Origin: Takakia lepidozioides
Taxonomy: Eukaryota > Streptophyta > Takakiopsida > Takakiales > Takakiaceae
DNA: 64,000 nucleotides
NCBI GenBank assembly: GCA_030704615.1
Contig: CM060731.1
Span: forward strand, 56,214,756-56,278,755
Reading direction: 5' to 3'
A program made the translations under genes and the position numbers. Below are positions 34,040 through 44,562 of the stretch, piece by piece. The notes beneath the pieces were generated by a model. It saw only the letters and a program-made list of their open reading frames with translations, was not told the DNA's origin and ran no database searches. Numbering within the stretch: position 1 is the first letter of the stretch; each line of letters opens with the position of its first letter.

Positions 34040-34863
34040 CCCTTAAGTTCCCAAGCGACCTGAATCGGGTCACTTTTGAATTTGCAGTTGGACCAAATTT
34101 TTGCAGATCTAATCTGATGGGCCCCACTCCTGAAGCTTTAATGACAAGGGATTTGTGGAGTATGATGCATAAAACAAAATTGAAAAAAAAAAAAAAAGCT
34201 AGGACCTACAAAAAATATCTTAGATCTCTCATTTACGTTTTGGGCCTGAAAAGGGCTTGTTGACCGCTGATGTGGCAGGTAAACAAGCCCAAAACAGATT
34301 GCACTCCAAAGGCCATTTTTGGCAGAAAATTAGCAATTTCAGAAAAAGCATTTCACTTTGTGGTGTGTGAGCATTACATACACACATCCACCATTGGCTT
34401 TTAAAAAAATTGTAGAAAAAAAAATACTTCATTTGGAGGCACATTTTCTCTTGTCAATTTTGAGATTTCAACCCCTATGTAATTGCATGCAAAGCAACCA
34501 TAAGTGAAAAAATCAATTGGACCTGCGATTTAGTGGGGTCATAGCCACTCCACTGTTGATTTGGAAATGGTGGGTCTTGGGGCAAGCAAAATTGGATAAA
34601 GCTAGGTTTTGATTTGGTCAAACCAATTTCTTTCTCACTTTTTCTTTGGGACCTGATATTTGAGGTCTGGGCCACCGTTATAATCTCACAATTTCCACGG
34701 TGGACTTGGCTCATTTTTTGGTATGTCATGCATAAATGAGCCAGGGCCACTGCTATAAGGCTGGAATCTCTTGATGATTCTTGGTAGGTTTATAGGGGCA
34801 ATTTACTGCAGCTGGGTACCCAAAATTGGTAAAAAGTCAAAAAAGGGCTTGGGAACTTAAGGG
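34040..34863. mobile_element. piggyBac-like MITE flanked by TTAA
   Basis: An 824-bp insert begins CCCTTAAGTTCCCAAGC and ends with the exact inverted copy (17 bp, no mismatch). It is flanked on both sides by TTAA (34036-34039 and 34864-34867). CCC...GGG ends next to a TTAA duplication are the hallmark of piggyBac-type transposons. The interior is non-coding, with a 14-15-A run near 34185. The alternative is a Tc1/mariner-type element with a TA duplication and a longer TIR. It sits directly upstream of the OSB remnant and may have cut it off from its 5' exons. Confidence 0.65.
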
Positions 34864-34969
34864 TTAACACCTTTTGATCCCACACTCCGATAGATGCATC
34901 GGTCTTGTTTTTGCAGTGGTGGGGCTCATCAGTAGCCATCCTCCATAAAGGAACTTGTCAAAGCGTCGA

Positions 34970-35870
34970 TGCTGTTGGATTTTCGGGGCACGAAGCTCTA
35001 CCGTGGAGCATGGAGCAGCGCATGAGTTTTCTAAAGATCCTTCACAATGGTGGGACAACCGCAATGGCAAGGTGAGGATTTCTCTCTGTACAATGTGAAG
35101 AAGTTTGTCGTCCTGCAAATGTGGGCTCTTCCTGTAGTATTTTTACGAAGTCAAAAGAAGCGCAGCAGTAATGTTTCTGGCGCTTGCGAAGAGGGGATCA
35201 CAATCAGGACGATACCCACTCCACTATATTCAAAATAGGTGCTCTCCTCACCTCTGTGCCGCAACTGGAGCGTAAGTATTTTATTCTGTCTTGCTTTTCA
35301 AATACTTCTAAACCATTAGCAGCCTACACTTAGTTCTACGAACTTCATTTCTGGGCCCACTCGTGAAGGCCCTTAGGTACTCCTTGTGGCCCACTTATTT
35401 TCTCCTTGTGTCTATGATTACTCAGCTGCACCGGGGTGGTTCTCAGGCCAATCCGAGATCTCCTGACTACAGACACAAGGAGCACACACAAGAGGTCCTT
35501 TTGGGTTGATGGGTGGCTGAATCCTCCATGGGTGAAAGAAAAGCTAGCTGCTTTAATGAGGCAAGGTCAAAGACAATTTGGTGAGGGCAACTTCTTTTTC
35601 AACACATTTCATCCTGTTTTGCCCTCTTATCAGAATCATCCCTATTTTGCAAGTTGAATTCTGCAAGTTAGGTTGTTGGGAGAATCTATGGTGATTTTGA
35701 CATGTTACTGCCAACGTCGGAACAGGAAAATATCAAAAAACAGATAACAGAGACGAGGAGAAGCATTGGACTGAATATTTTTCAGACCCAAGTCAATGGT
35801 GGGACAATCAAGGCAAAAAGGTGAATCCCTGTTAGATTACAGAGAGAAGAAGACAACAAGATGTATCACA
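34970..35870 (+). pseudogene. OSB-type organellar ssDNA-binding protein, C-terminal remnant
   Basis: This plus-strand segment keeps two PDF motifs, the DNA-binding repeat special to plant OSB proteins. The first is FSKDPSQWWDNRNGK ending at a GTGAGG donor near 35072. It resumes after a CAG acceptor near 35448 with ANPRSPDYRHKEHTQEV, then (after a one-base shift) VDGWLNPPWVKEKLAAL. The second motif is EKHWTEYFSDPSQWWDNQGK at about 35758-35820, then a break and LDYREKK. OSB proteins bind single-stranded mitochondrial or plastid DNA and restrain recombination. The N-terminal OB-fold is not seen upstream, and two frameshifts mark it as a pseudogene. Confidence 0.72.
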
Positions 35871-36042
35871 AATCTTCCTTGGAAATTGTCCTCTCTCTCC
35901 CCAGCACATTTTTAAAGTCTTGGGGGCAGTTCAGCATAGTGTGTGATGAGTAGGGCTGGGTGTGGGCTAGATCACCTATGATTCCCTGTGGATTCATAGC
36001 TACAACATACGTACATGGGTACATGGTCAACTGGAGGCAGCA

Positions 36043-38676
36043 GTGGTGGGGACACAATTGATAAAATCAGGCACCTCCACCATGACCACAGCTTCTGAAA
36101 GAGGACCAAGAGAGGGAGTCTACACTGCCACTTCTGGCACTTCTGGGCATGTGAGGACGCTGTGTGAGGCAGGGCAACTGACAGAGGCTATACAGACTTT
36201 AAACCAAGGAGGCATTTCAGCAAATTCAGATACTTACGTCTGTCTCTTGCATAAGTGCATCAAGATGAAAGACCTGGAAGCTGGAAAGCAGGTGCACGCT
36301 CACATTATCCAAAGTGGATTCAAGCCAAACGTTTTTCTACACAACACCCTTGTCAACATGTATGTTAAGTGCGGGAGCATAGTGGATGCACATCAAGTGT
36401 TCAACAAAATGCCTGAACGACATTTGATCACGTGGAATATAATGATGGCAGGATTTACCAAGCATGGGTGTTGTAGGAATGCTTTGGAGACATATGAGCA
36501 AATGATTCGGGACGGAGTGACGCCCAACCACATCACATTTGTTTGTGTTTGCAATGCTTGTGCAGGCCTTGCAGCCCTGGAAAAGGGCAAGGAGGTCCAT
36601 GGTGACATCGTCACAGCTGGAATTGTACCAGATGTCATTCTGAATAATACCCTGGTGGACATGTATGCCAAATGTGGCAGCATCAAAGATGCAAAGGGAG
36701 TGTTCAACAATATGGCCAAACGAGATATGGTATCCTGGAATGCGATGATCGCAGGATATGCCCAGCATGGGTGTGGGATGGAGGCTTTGAAAACCTATGA
36801 GCAAATGATGCAGGAAGGGGTGAAGCCAAACCACATCACATTTGTCTGCATTTGCAATGCGTGTGCGAGCCTGGCTGTGCTAGAAAAGGGCAAACAGGTT
36901 CATGGAGACATCGTCAAAGCTGGAATTGTACCAGATGTCATTCTGAACACTGCCCTGATGAAAATGTATGCCAAATGTGGGCGCATTGAGGATGCAAAGG
37001 GAGTATTTGACAAAATGACCAAACGAGATGTGGTGTCGTGGACCGCGATGATTGCAGGATATGCCCAGCATGGGTGCGGGAAGGAGGCTTTGGAGACCTA
37101 TGAGCAAATGAGGCAAGAAGGGGTGAAGCCCAACCATATCACGTTTGTGTGTGTCTGCAATGCGTGTGCGAGCCTGGCAGCCCTTAAAAAGGGCAAAGAG
37201 GTCCATGGTGACATCATCAAAGCTGGAATTATACCAGATGTCATCCTGAACAATACCCTGGTGGACATGTATGCCAAATGTGGCAGCATCAAGGATGCAA
37301 AGGGAGTTTTTGACAATATAGCTGAACGAAATGTGGTGTCCTGGAATGCGATGATCACAGGATATGCCCAGCATGGGTGTGGGATGGAGGCTTTGGAGAC
37401 CTATGAGCAAATGGTGCAGGAAGGCTCGAAGCCCAACCATGTCACGTTCATTTGCATTTGCAATGTGTGTGCGAGCCTGGCAGACTTGGAGATGGGCAAA
37501 GAAGTCCATGGTGGCATCATCAAAGCTGGAACTGTACCAGATGTCATTCTGAACACTACTCTGGTGGACATGTATGCCAAATGCGGGAGCATCGAAGAAG
37601 CAAAGGGAGTATTCAACAATATGGCTGAACGAAATGTGGTGTCGTGGAACGCAATGATGGCAGGATATGCCCAGCATGGGTGCGTGATGGAGGCTTTGGA
37701 GACGTATGAGCAAATGATGCAGGAAGGGGTGAAGCCCAACCAGGCCACGTTCGTTTGTGTTTGCAATGCGTGTGCAAGTCTGGCAGATTTGGAGATGGGC
37801 AAAGAAGTCCATGGTGACATCATCAAAGCTGGAATGGTACCAGATGTCATTCTGAACACTGCCCTGGTGGACATGTATGCCAAATGCGGGAGCATCGAAG
37901 ATGCAAAGGGAGTGTTCACGAATATGGCTGACCAAGATGTGGTGTCCTGGAACACGATGATTGCAGGATACACCCGGCGTGGGTGCGGGATGGAGGCTTT
38001 GGAGACGTATGAGCAAATGATGCGGGAAGGGGTGGCGCCAGACCGGGTCACGTTCATTTGCGTTTGCAATGCATGTGCGAGCCTGGCAGCCCTGGAAAGG
38101 GGCAAAGAGGTCCATGGTGACATCATCAAAGCTGGAATTGTACGAGATGTCATTCTAAACAATTCTCTGGTGGACATGTATGCCAAATGCGGCAGCATCG
38201 AAGACGCAGAGGGAGTGTTCAACAATATGGCTGAACGAAATGTGGTGTCGTGGAACATGTTGATGGCAGGATATGCCCAGCATGGTTATGATATGCAGGC
38301 CCTGCAACTTTTGGAGAAAATGCAGGTGGAAGGCTTGAAGCTGAACAGTATCACTTTTCTATGTGTTCTCTCTGCCTGTTGCCATGCTGGACTAGTGGAT
38401 GAAGGCAAATACTACTTTGACTCCTTGAGTCAAGGTTATGGCATCACTCCAGCAGTGGAGCACTTTGGCTCCATGGTGAACCTTCTTGGCCGTGCGGGGC
38501 GATTGGATGAGGCAGAAGACTTCATGGACAAAATGCCAATCAAACCAAATGTTGTGGTGTGGATGGCCTTGCTTGGTGCCTGCAGAATCCACGCCAATGT
38601 GGAGATGGCTGAACGTGCGGCAACATCTGTACTCAACTGTTGTGAACAGGATGTTGTGGCTTACGTGTTGCTATAA
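36043..38676 (+). CDS. PLS-class PPR protein 2, DYW part dead
   Basis: Single frame of 877 residues. After an 80-residue leader with LTEAIQTL, PPR motifs begin (LLHKCIKMKDLEAGKQVHAH). Most of the protein is a tandem array of 101-residue P-L-S triplets repeated at a regular 303-base step; IVPDV-equivalents start near 36625, 36928, 37231, 37534, 37837 and 38140. Each has VHGDIIKAG, MYAKCGSI, VVSWNAMIAGYAQHGC and EALETYEQM, with very high identity between copies. The end is E-domain (LLGRAGRLDEAEDFMDKMP, LLGACRIHANVEMAERA) and stops at VAYVLL, inside the conserved YVLLSNIY block. The predicted job is RNA recognition in an organelle; without E+/DYW it could not edit by itself. The leader is not clearly a transit peptide. 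Confidence 0.8.
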   Translation: MVGTQLIKSGTSTMTTASERGPREGVYTATSGTSGHVRTLCEAGQLTEAIQTLNQGGISANSDTYVCLLHKCIKMKDLEAGKQVHAHIIQSGFKPNVFLHNTLVNMYVKCGSIVDAHQVFNKMPERHLITWNIMMAGFTKHGCCRNALETYEQMIRDGVTPNHITFVCVCNACAGLAALEKGKEVHGDIVTAGIVPDVILNNTLVDMYAKCGSIKDAKGVFNNMAKRDMVSWNAMIAGYAQHGCGMEALKTYEQMMQEGVKPNHITFVCICNACASLAVLEKGKQVHGDIVKAGIVPDVILNTALMKMYAKCGRIEDAKGVFDKMTKRDVVSWTAMIAGYAQHGCGKEALETYEQMRQEGVKPNHITFVCVCNACASLAALKKGKEVHGDIIKAGIIPDVILNNTLVDMYAKCGSIKDAKGVFDNIAERNVVSWNAMITGYAQHGCGMEALETYEQMVQEGSKPNHVTFICICNVCASLADLEMGKEVHGGIIKAGTVPDVILNTTLVDMYAKCGSIEEAKGVFNNMAERNVVSWNAMMAGYAQHGCVMEALETYEQMMQEGVKPNQATFVCVCNACASLADLEMGKEVHGDIIKAGMVPDVILNTALVDMYAKCGSIEDAKGVFTNMADQDVVSWNTMIAGYTRRGCGMEALETYEQMMREGVAPDRVTFICVCNACASLAALERGKEVHGDIIKAGIVRDVILNNSLVDMYAKCGSIEDAEGVFNNMAERNVVSWNMLMAGYAQHGYDMQALQLLEKMQVEGLKLNSITFLCVLSACCHAGLVDEGKYYFDSLSQGYGITPAVEHFGSMVNLLGRAGRLDEAEDFMDKMPIKPNVVVWMALLGACRIHANVEMAERAATSVLNCCEQDVVAYVLL

Positions 38677-39125
38677 AATATCTATGCAGTAGCTGGCAGG
38701 TGGGACAATAATGCAAAGGCGGGAAAAGCGATGAAGGTTAGAGGGGTTAGAAAGGAGCCAGGTCGCTGCTGCAATGAGGTTGGCAACAGGGTGCACACCT
38801 TTGTTTGTATATGAGAAACTGCTCCAAAATTGAGGAAACCCATGCCGAGCTGAGAAGATTGTCTGGGCAGATGAAGGAGGCAGGGTATATTCCTGACATG
38901 CGCTTTGTATTGCATGATGTGGGGGAGGGCATAAGGAATTTTCTCTTTGCCACCACAGTGAGAAGCTGGTCAGCACACCCCCTAGGACGCCTGTGTGTCT
39001 CGTCAAGAATCACCACACCCACCAAGTTTCATCTCAAATATTGTTGGCCGAGTTGTACAGAACACTAGCCGCTTTCACCACTTCAAAGATGGGGTTTGGT
39101 GGGGATTACTGGTGTAACTATGTTT
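38677..39125 (+). pseudogene. Degenerate E+/DYW tail of PPR gene 2
   Basis: Directly after the TAA at 38674-38676 the same frame continues NIYAVAGRWDNNAKAGKAMK, RKEPGR and EVGNRVHTFV, then a stop. Another frame gives EETHAELRRLSGQMKEAG and YIPDMRFVLHDVGEG. DYW pieces follow (TKFHLKYCWPSC, HHFKDGVW, GDYW-like end near 39110) in several frames. One nonsense codon plus later indels have removed an E+/DYW editing domain of about 150 residues. Confidence 0.75.
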
Positions 39126-39179
39126 TGCTGGAAAGTTGCGAGAGTCTTGCTTCATTCATTGATCTGTGTAGCTACTCAG

Positions 39180-39295
39180 TTCATCCATGCTGACATTTTG
39201 GAAGCTGGAGTTGCACCCAATATGGTCCTGGAGAATACCCTGGTGGACATGTATACCAAATGTGGGAGCATAAAGGATGCACGACAAGTATTTGG
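39180..39295 (+). pseudogene. PPR motif fragment
   Basis: This encodes FIHADILEAGVAPNMVLENT, LVDMYTKCGSIKDARQVFG, about one P plus one L motif, then ends abruptly at a G-rich run (GGGGGGGGTGGGG). It is unlike the preceding gene in detail, so it may belong to another PPR copy fused here by recombination. Confidence 0.7.
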
Positions 39296-40082
39296 GGGGG
39301 GGTGGGGCTTTGCCAGTGTGCCCCGCGGGTACAGCCATCATCCCAGCGATGCAAGGCTCAAACACTTGCATTCAACTTGTTGGGTAAGCATAGTCTTCTC
39401 CGGGTGGATTACGATGCGTAATTGGGGCCCGCCACACCTTCCGCCATCCCTAGGGAGCGGGGAAGATTTGCATAAGACCTTGGGGATTTTAGAAAATCTT
39501 AGAAATTATTTATGCAGGGTAAGTCTTTTCCCATGCGACCTTGATCCCGGAAGTCCTTTGGGGAGATGACTTCCCCTATATAATCTCGAGGGTCAAGGGT
39601 TGATGAAGCTGTCGCCCAGTATTCTGTTGGCAATGCGATCTTGGGGCAAAGAGTCAATCATCTTAAAATGCCTGACGGTGAGGATTCCAGACTAACAGAG
39701 ACCAACAAACCAACGAAGATTGTGGGTTGTGGGGCACATGCAAGAATTTTTTCACATCTTCCAAGACAACATCATGCCCATGATGTGAGGATATTAGTTA
39801 TACATGGTTTATGGATCGGCAACTGTCTCTATCTTGTAATAAAACAACTGACCTTGATACACTTCTCATTTCAAGCCTTGCCTTGGACACTACATGTAGT
39901 TTTGATTTGTGCACGAGGGGGTGTATGAGGTAGTGTGCTTGCGCAGAATGGTTATAATTACCTTAGACATCTAATGTTTTTGAGTTTTGCAAGAATACAC
40001 CTAACCTATAGCTGCAAGGTGATGCGGAAATTTGACCCAAGACTCTGTCTTCCACCTTCTGGGGAGGCCCTGCGTTATGTGA
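39296..40082. other. No recognisable gene; possible LTR-like promoter
   Basis: No family was recognised. A CCTATATAATCTCG TATA-type box near 39576 followed by CTGTCGCCCAG could be part of an LTR, but no primer site or coding frame supports this. Confidence 0.3.
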
Positions 40083-40262
40083 ATTACGAGTACGTGGAAA
40101 GTGGATGTGGACGATACAAACACACCTTGCATTTTGCGATGAGTCCGCCTCTCAACGAAATGCAAGGTGCGTTTGTATCGTCCAGTCCACTTTCCACATA
40201 CTCGTAATCCACATTACGAGTATGTGGAAAGTGGACGTGGACGACACAAATGCACGACGGAC
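40083..40262. repeat. Perfect-loop foldback with third copy
   Basis: An arm at 40083-40134 (starting ATTACGAGTACGTGGAAAGT) is followed by a 23-base loop and its near-perfect complement at 40158-40208. Directly after, a third, direct copy (40213-40262) repeats the first arm. An RNA from either strand would form a hairpin with a stem of about 50 bp. This fits a small MITE relic or a microRNA-type precursor. Confidence 0.75.
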
Positions 40263-40330
40263 GAAGGTGAAGCACGAACATGAATTGAGGGTGAGGTGTA
40301 GTTTGTCATTCACTGCGAACATCTTTGTAG

Positions 40331-40570
40331 AGGTATTACCCTAAAATCTAATCCATGTTTCATACACCCATAGAGATATAGTCTGTCAATCATAACCTAT
40401 ATTGTCACAGAGGTATCACCCTAAAATCTAATCCCTGTTTCACACACCAATAGAGGTATAGTCTATCAGTCACAGCCTACATCGTTACAGAGATATCACC
40501 CAAAAGTGGACTCCATGTTTCATACACAAGTAGAGCTATTATCTGTCATTGTGAGCCTATATCCTTGTAC
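40331..40570. repeat. 80-bp tandem repeat, three copies
   Basis: Units start at 40331, 40411 and 40491. Each has GGTAT-ACCCTAAAATCTAATCC, a CATACAC block, TAGAG-TATAGTCT and CAGCCTA. Identity falls in the third copy. Confidence 0.8.
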
Positions 40571-41029
40571 ATGGAAGATGGTCGTGCTAGTGGTGGCCAC
40601 TCCCATTGGATCTTGCTCTTTTAATTTGCATAGCATTTTGGAGATTGCAAAATCCTCTCATTTCAGTATGTTACAAAGGGATTTTTGGTTGGGTTGGGGG
40701 TTGGGGGTTGGGGCCTTAGGCTGCCCTTGTGAGGGTGGGAAGGTCATGACATATGAATATGACACAGGAATCGAAAATGTACCACATGCCAGCAAAACCG
40801 GAGTGAGTACAAAAAGCTAGCTGGGCTATTATAGCCCTTGCCGATACGCAATGGGCCTTGGGAGAATGTCGATGGATTTCATGATTAGCTTGTCGTAGTC
40901 TAAAGGATATGAATGTCCGTCCAATTTTTAGGAAGCTTTTATAATTTTTTGTTTGACTTTAATATAAATGCACTTTCTTGCATTGGTGATGAACATTCCA
41001 TCTATGGCAATCATTCGTACTTAAGTGTT
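40571..41029. other. No recognisable gene
   Basis: A short GGTTGGGGGTTGGGGGTTGG G-rich run lies near 40690. It could form a G-quadruplex. No other feature was recognised. Confidence 0.35.
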
Positions 41030-42470
41030 ACTAGGGTAGCATGTGCCGTTGGCCTAAGTGTCATGTGTCATCTATGTCCAAGTGCAATCCCCTATATATC
41101 CAAAGACCCCATTGTTTGGGAGATCTAGGGTAGCTTGTGCATGTGTGAAGAATTGAAAATCTAAGCCCAAGTGCAATCTCCTATGTATCCATGTGAGTCT
41201 CCCATGTAGAGGTCCAAGTGCGACCTCCAATGTCCATGTCACCTAAGTCCAAATGCAATCAAAGCCCACTTTGGTATTTTTGCAATCTCCCTTGTCGAGG
41301 CTTCATATATTGATATATCCACTTTGTTGTTTTTCGCGAATTTTCAGCGACCAAAAACACTTGAAATTCCAAATCTCCCACATGAAGGGTCAATCATGAA
41401 AGCCCACTTTGCTATTTTTCCCGAATTTCCAGTGGCCCAAAGTACTTGAAATTCGACATCTCCCACACCGCAAGTCCAAAAATCATGAGACCAAGCCGGT
41501 GCACCCCTCCTCATCGAGGGCTTTCCAAGGGTACCAAGCACCAGGGCTAGGGCCCCGCATTTTGGGAGATCTCAACGACGCTACAAAACAAAACCAAACC
41601 AATCCAAACCAAACCAACAAACAAGCTAGCTTCCTTCGTATATTGACTAGGGTAGCCTGTGCCGTGGGCCCTAGTGTCCAGTGTCATCTAAGCCCAAGTG
41701 CAATCTCCTATGTATCCAAGTGCGTCTCCTATGTCGAGGCCCAACGGCAACCTCTAGGGTAGAATGTGCCATTGGCCCAAGTGTCCAGTGTAATCTAAGC
41801 CCAAGTGCAAGATCTCTTATGTATCGACAACCAGCATGTAGCCCAGTGGTCTGTGCCCATACCACGTTGAATGTGGTTGTGGGTCAAACCACCGTCTGGT
41901 GTGTCATGAAGGTGTCCACCTTCCTGCTGGAAGGCAGTAGCCCTTCGGGGTCAAGTGACACCATAAGTTACGCTCCCTTTGGGAGGCGTTTTTTCTTTTT
42001 TCTTTTTCTTATGTATCTATGTATCCCACTGCGTATCCTATGTCGAGGCCCAAGTGTGACCTCTAGGGTGGCATGTGCCGTTGGCCCATGTGTGAAGAAT
42101 GGAAATTAAGACCCAGTGCGTCTCCTATGCGAGGCCCAAGTGCGACCTCTAGTGTAGCCTATGTCATTGGCCCATGTGTGAAGAATTGATGTATAATAAG
42201 ACCAAGTACAATTTTCTATGTATCCAAGGGCGTCTCCCATGTTCATCTCCTATGTTGAGGCCCATCTAAGCCCAAGCGCAATCTTCTATGTATCCAAGTG
42301 CATCTCCCATGTAGAGGCCTTATTTTCCAGTATCATCTAAAGCCCAAGTGCAATCTCCTATGTATCCAAGGGCGTCTCCAATGCATCTCATATGTCGAGG
42401 CCCATCTAAGCCCAGTGTGCAATCTCCTATGTATCCAAGTACGTCTCCCATGTCAAGGCCCCATTTATTT
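41030..42470. repeat. Degenerate minisatellite
   Basis: An irregular tandem array of about 100-130-bp units is built from the words CTAGGGTAGCATGTGCC, GTTGGCCCAAGTGTC, TCTAAGCCCAAGTGCAATC, TCCTATGTATCCAAGTGCG and TCTCCTATGTCGAGGCCC. Order and spacing vary, which suggests old unequal exchange. It is interrupted by unrelated sequence at 41280-41640 and by a SINE at 41826-42006. Confidence 0.7.
41826..42006 (+). mobile_element. tRNA-derived SINE with 11-bp target duplication
   Basis: The 181-base insert begins GACAACCAGCATG and has an A box (TAGCCCAGTGGT) and a B box (GTGGGTCAAACCACC). It ends in GGAGGCGTTTTTTC plus a T/C-rich tail. It is flanked by TCTTATGTATC at 41815-41825 and again at 42007-42017. 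T-rich 3' ends are known in plant Au-type SINEs. It landed inside a minisatellite unit, so the target duplication could be confounded by the host repeat, but neighbouring units read TCCTATGTATCC, not TCTTATGTATC. Confidence 0.7.
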
Positions 42471-42552
42471 CTTTCCATGAATTTATTGAGTAGTAATATA
42501 TCCAATCATAGTATTGATATATCAGTCTCAAATAAATATAAATATAACCGCC

Positions 42553-44010
42553 ATTTTTTCTTTCTTTCTTATAAACAGGGGCATTGTCCCTTGAAATTTA
42601 TTGCAAAAATGGGGAAAAATTTAAAACCCCTGAAAACACCATGAGGCGCACACACCATAGTCAGTGAAGGGGGGTCCAGGCTTGCACTCAGAAGTGCAGA
42701 AATAGTCTTAATCAAAAGTGCTCATAACCCATTAAAGCAAGTCTATGATCAGAGGGGGATGAGAGGGGTTGCGGGTTGAACTCCTTGAATTTGGAGGACC
42801 AGTTGCAGATTCTCACCCGAGTGTGAGTGAACCGTGGGAAGAGGGAGGAGGATTTTGATGCCAGGCTCAAGGTAAGAGTATCAGGGTTTATATGAAAGGG
42901 GAAGGCGGAGAAGTGGGTATCTGTGACGTGAAGCACCAGGAGGATAGTTAGCTGGTTGTTGATGATACCAAGAGTCCAAAAATTGAAAGAAGGGTTATGA
43001 GGCCCGGTCTGCAGGAAGGCCACCCAATGTTGTGGGACATAATGGATTACTGATTGGAGCCCTGCCTTCACCCTAGAGGCCCCCACCCTTGGCGAAATGG
43101 AATCCAGATTCATGAACCCCGTAGTAGTCCATAGATCCTTGAGTTGGCTGATTCTTTGGCATCCCAAGCCGACCATCTGCTGGCTTGCTTCCTTTTCCTC
43201 AGTAGTAGGAGCATTGGTGTTGAGGAACAGGTTTTGTCTCAAGATCTCTTCGTAAGATTGAGGCTCTTTTTTTCTTAGAAAAGGTCTGACACCTGACCAG
43301 GCTTTCCATATGGAAGTCCAAAGAGAGGACCCCACCAGCTTATGTTTAAATCCTTGTGTGATCCATCGTGTAGAGGGTTGCCAGCATGAGACTTTGAGAG
43401 GGCTAGCCATCATGATGTTTTCTACCACTAGGAACTTCCACCAGCCACCCTCTGGGCCTAGGAACCTGGGAAGCCACTTGCCCAAGAGGGCAATGATCCG
43501 AGTTTCCGGGTCCAAGACCCCAAGACCCCCCATTTTCTTTGGAATACAGATTTGTTTCCAGGAGACCTGTTCATTCTTTGCCCTGAAGTACGTGCTCCCC
43601 AGATGAAGTTTCTAAGCATGGCTTTGTATTCTACAATTTGGTTTGCGGAGGGCCTCCAAGATGCGGCATAAAACCATACTGCAGCCGAGATGATCTGGTT
43701 GGCCACCAGTGCTTGTCCGTGATGGATAAGGATTTGGAACCCCAAAACACCAATTGCCTCTTGACCTTGGAGAGGATTGGAGCGAAGCGCTATTCATCAG
43801 AAAGGTCCACTTCGGAGGTATAGCCTAAGAGAGTAGTGGTTTGACCAGGGTTGAGCCATACCAGGCCCAAGGCAGCCCCTCAAGTGGGTCCCGGACCCAA
43901 GAGAGACTTGGAGGTGTCTCCCACCAACAAGGCACAAGTCTTGATCCAGTTAACCTTAAAGCCAAATGCTCCACAGAAAGATGACAGGGTTTGAACAACA
44001 TTGTCTAGAT
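42553..44010 (-). pseudogene. LINE 3' half (reverse transcriptase C-terminus)
   Basis: The minus strand encodes the end of a LINE ORF2 in broken frames: VNWIKTCALLVGDTSKSLLG and LVWLNPGQTTTLLGYT (palm end, near 43900), VANQIISAAVWFYAASWRPS, YKAMLRNFIWGA, then GGLGVLDPETRIIALLGKWL and further C-terminal sequence to GYEHF. The 3' region has an AATAAA near 42600 and an A-rich end (AAGAAAGAAAGAAAAAA, complement of 42575-42553). It is of the same clade as the fragment at 44563-45480 but a separate copy, since both cover the VNW-KT segment. Confidence 0.8.
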
Positions 44011-44562
44011 TTTTATTTCCCTTAACCCCCTTATCCGGTTCTCTGTCCGGTTATTTATTATCTTATAACCTATGGTTATCAATGTAGCCCGGTTATCAGA
44101 AACCACATAACCACAGGTTATCAATATCATATTTTTTCGAAATTTTGCCGGTTCCGGTTATCAATATTGATATCGGGTTGATAACCTGATTTTAGGGCGT
44201 CCTTCCATGTGGGAGGAGCCCGGCCCACAAAAAAAGGAGTTCGCCGGGTGCTAAAAACAAATGGTCGGGTTCCTCGAGCATTTCCAATGTCATGTGGAGC
44301 TCGGCGGCCGAGTAATTGTTTTCGACTTTAGCGTGACGTGATAGAGGGTACTGCAGGTAAGCCTGACTTTAGCACGACGTGGCAGGTAAGTGGAGACTGC
44401 ATTCAATTCGTGGGGTCGTCCGCTCAGCTCTCTTCCCATTTTATCTGGCTACGCTACCACAGGAACTCGGCGACCGGGCCCCGCCGCCCCATTCATCCGT
44501 TTTCTCCCTTAAACAGTGGGCCGGGCACATGGAAGGCTGCTCTTAATACCCTGAAAACCTAA
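44011..44562. other. Non-coding insert with GGTTATC repeats between two LINE copies
   Basis: The left part is dense in CGGTTATC/GATAACC words in both orientations (ATAACCTATGGTTAT, CCACATAACCACAGGTTATC). The right part has a repeated GACTTTAGC-TGACGTG-GGTAAG word. There is no coding frame. It may be a MITE, but terminal repeats were not resolved. Confidence 0.4.

Noticed and set aside
36880-38258. Long minus-strand frames (411 and 285 codons) opposite PPR gene 2
   Set aside because: They are mirror frames of the 303-bp repeats and have no independent signature.
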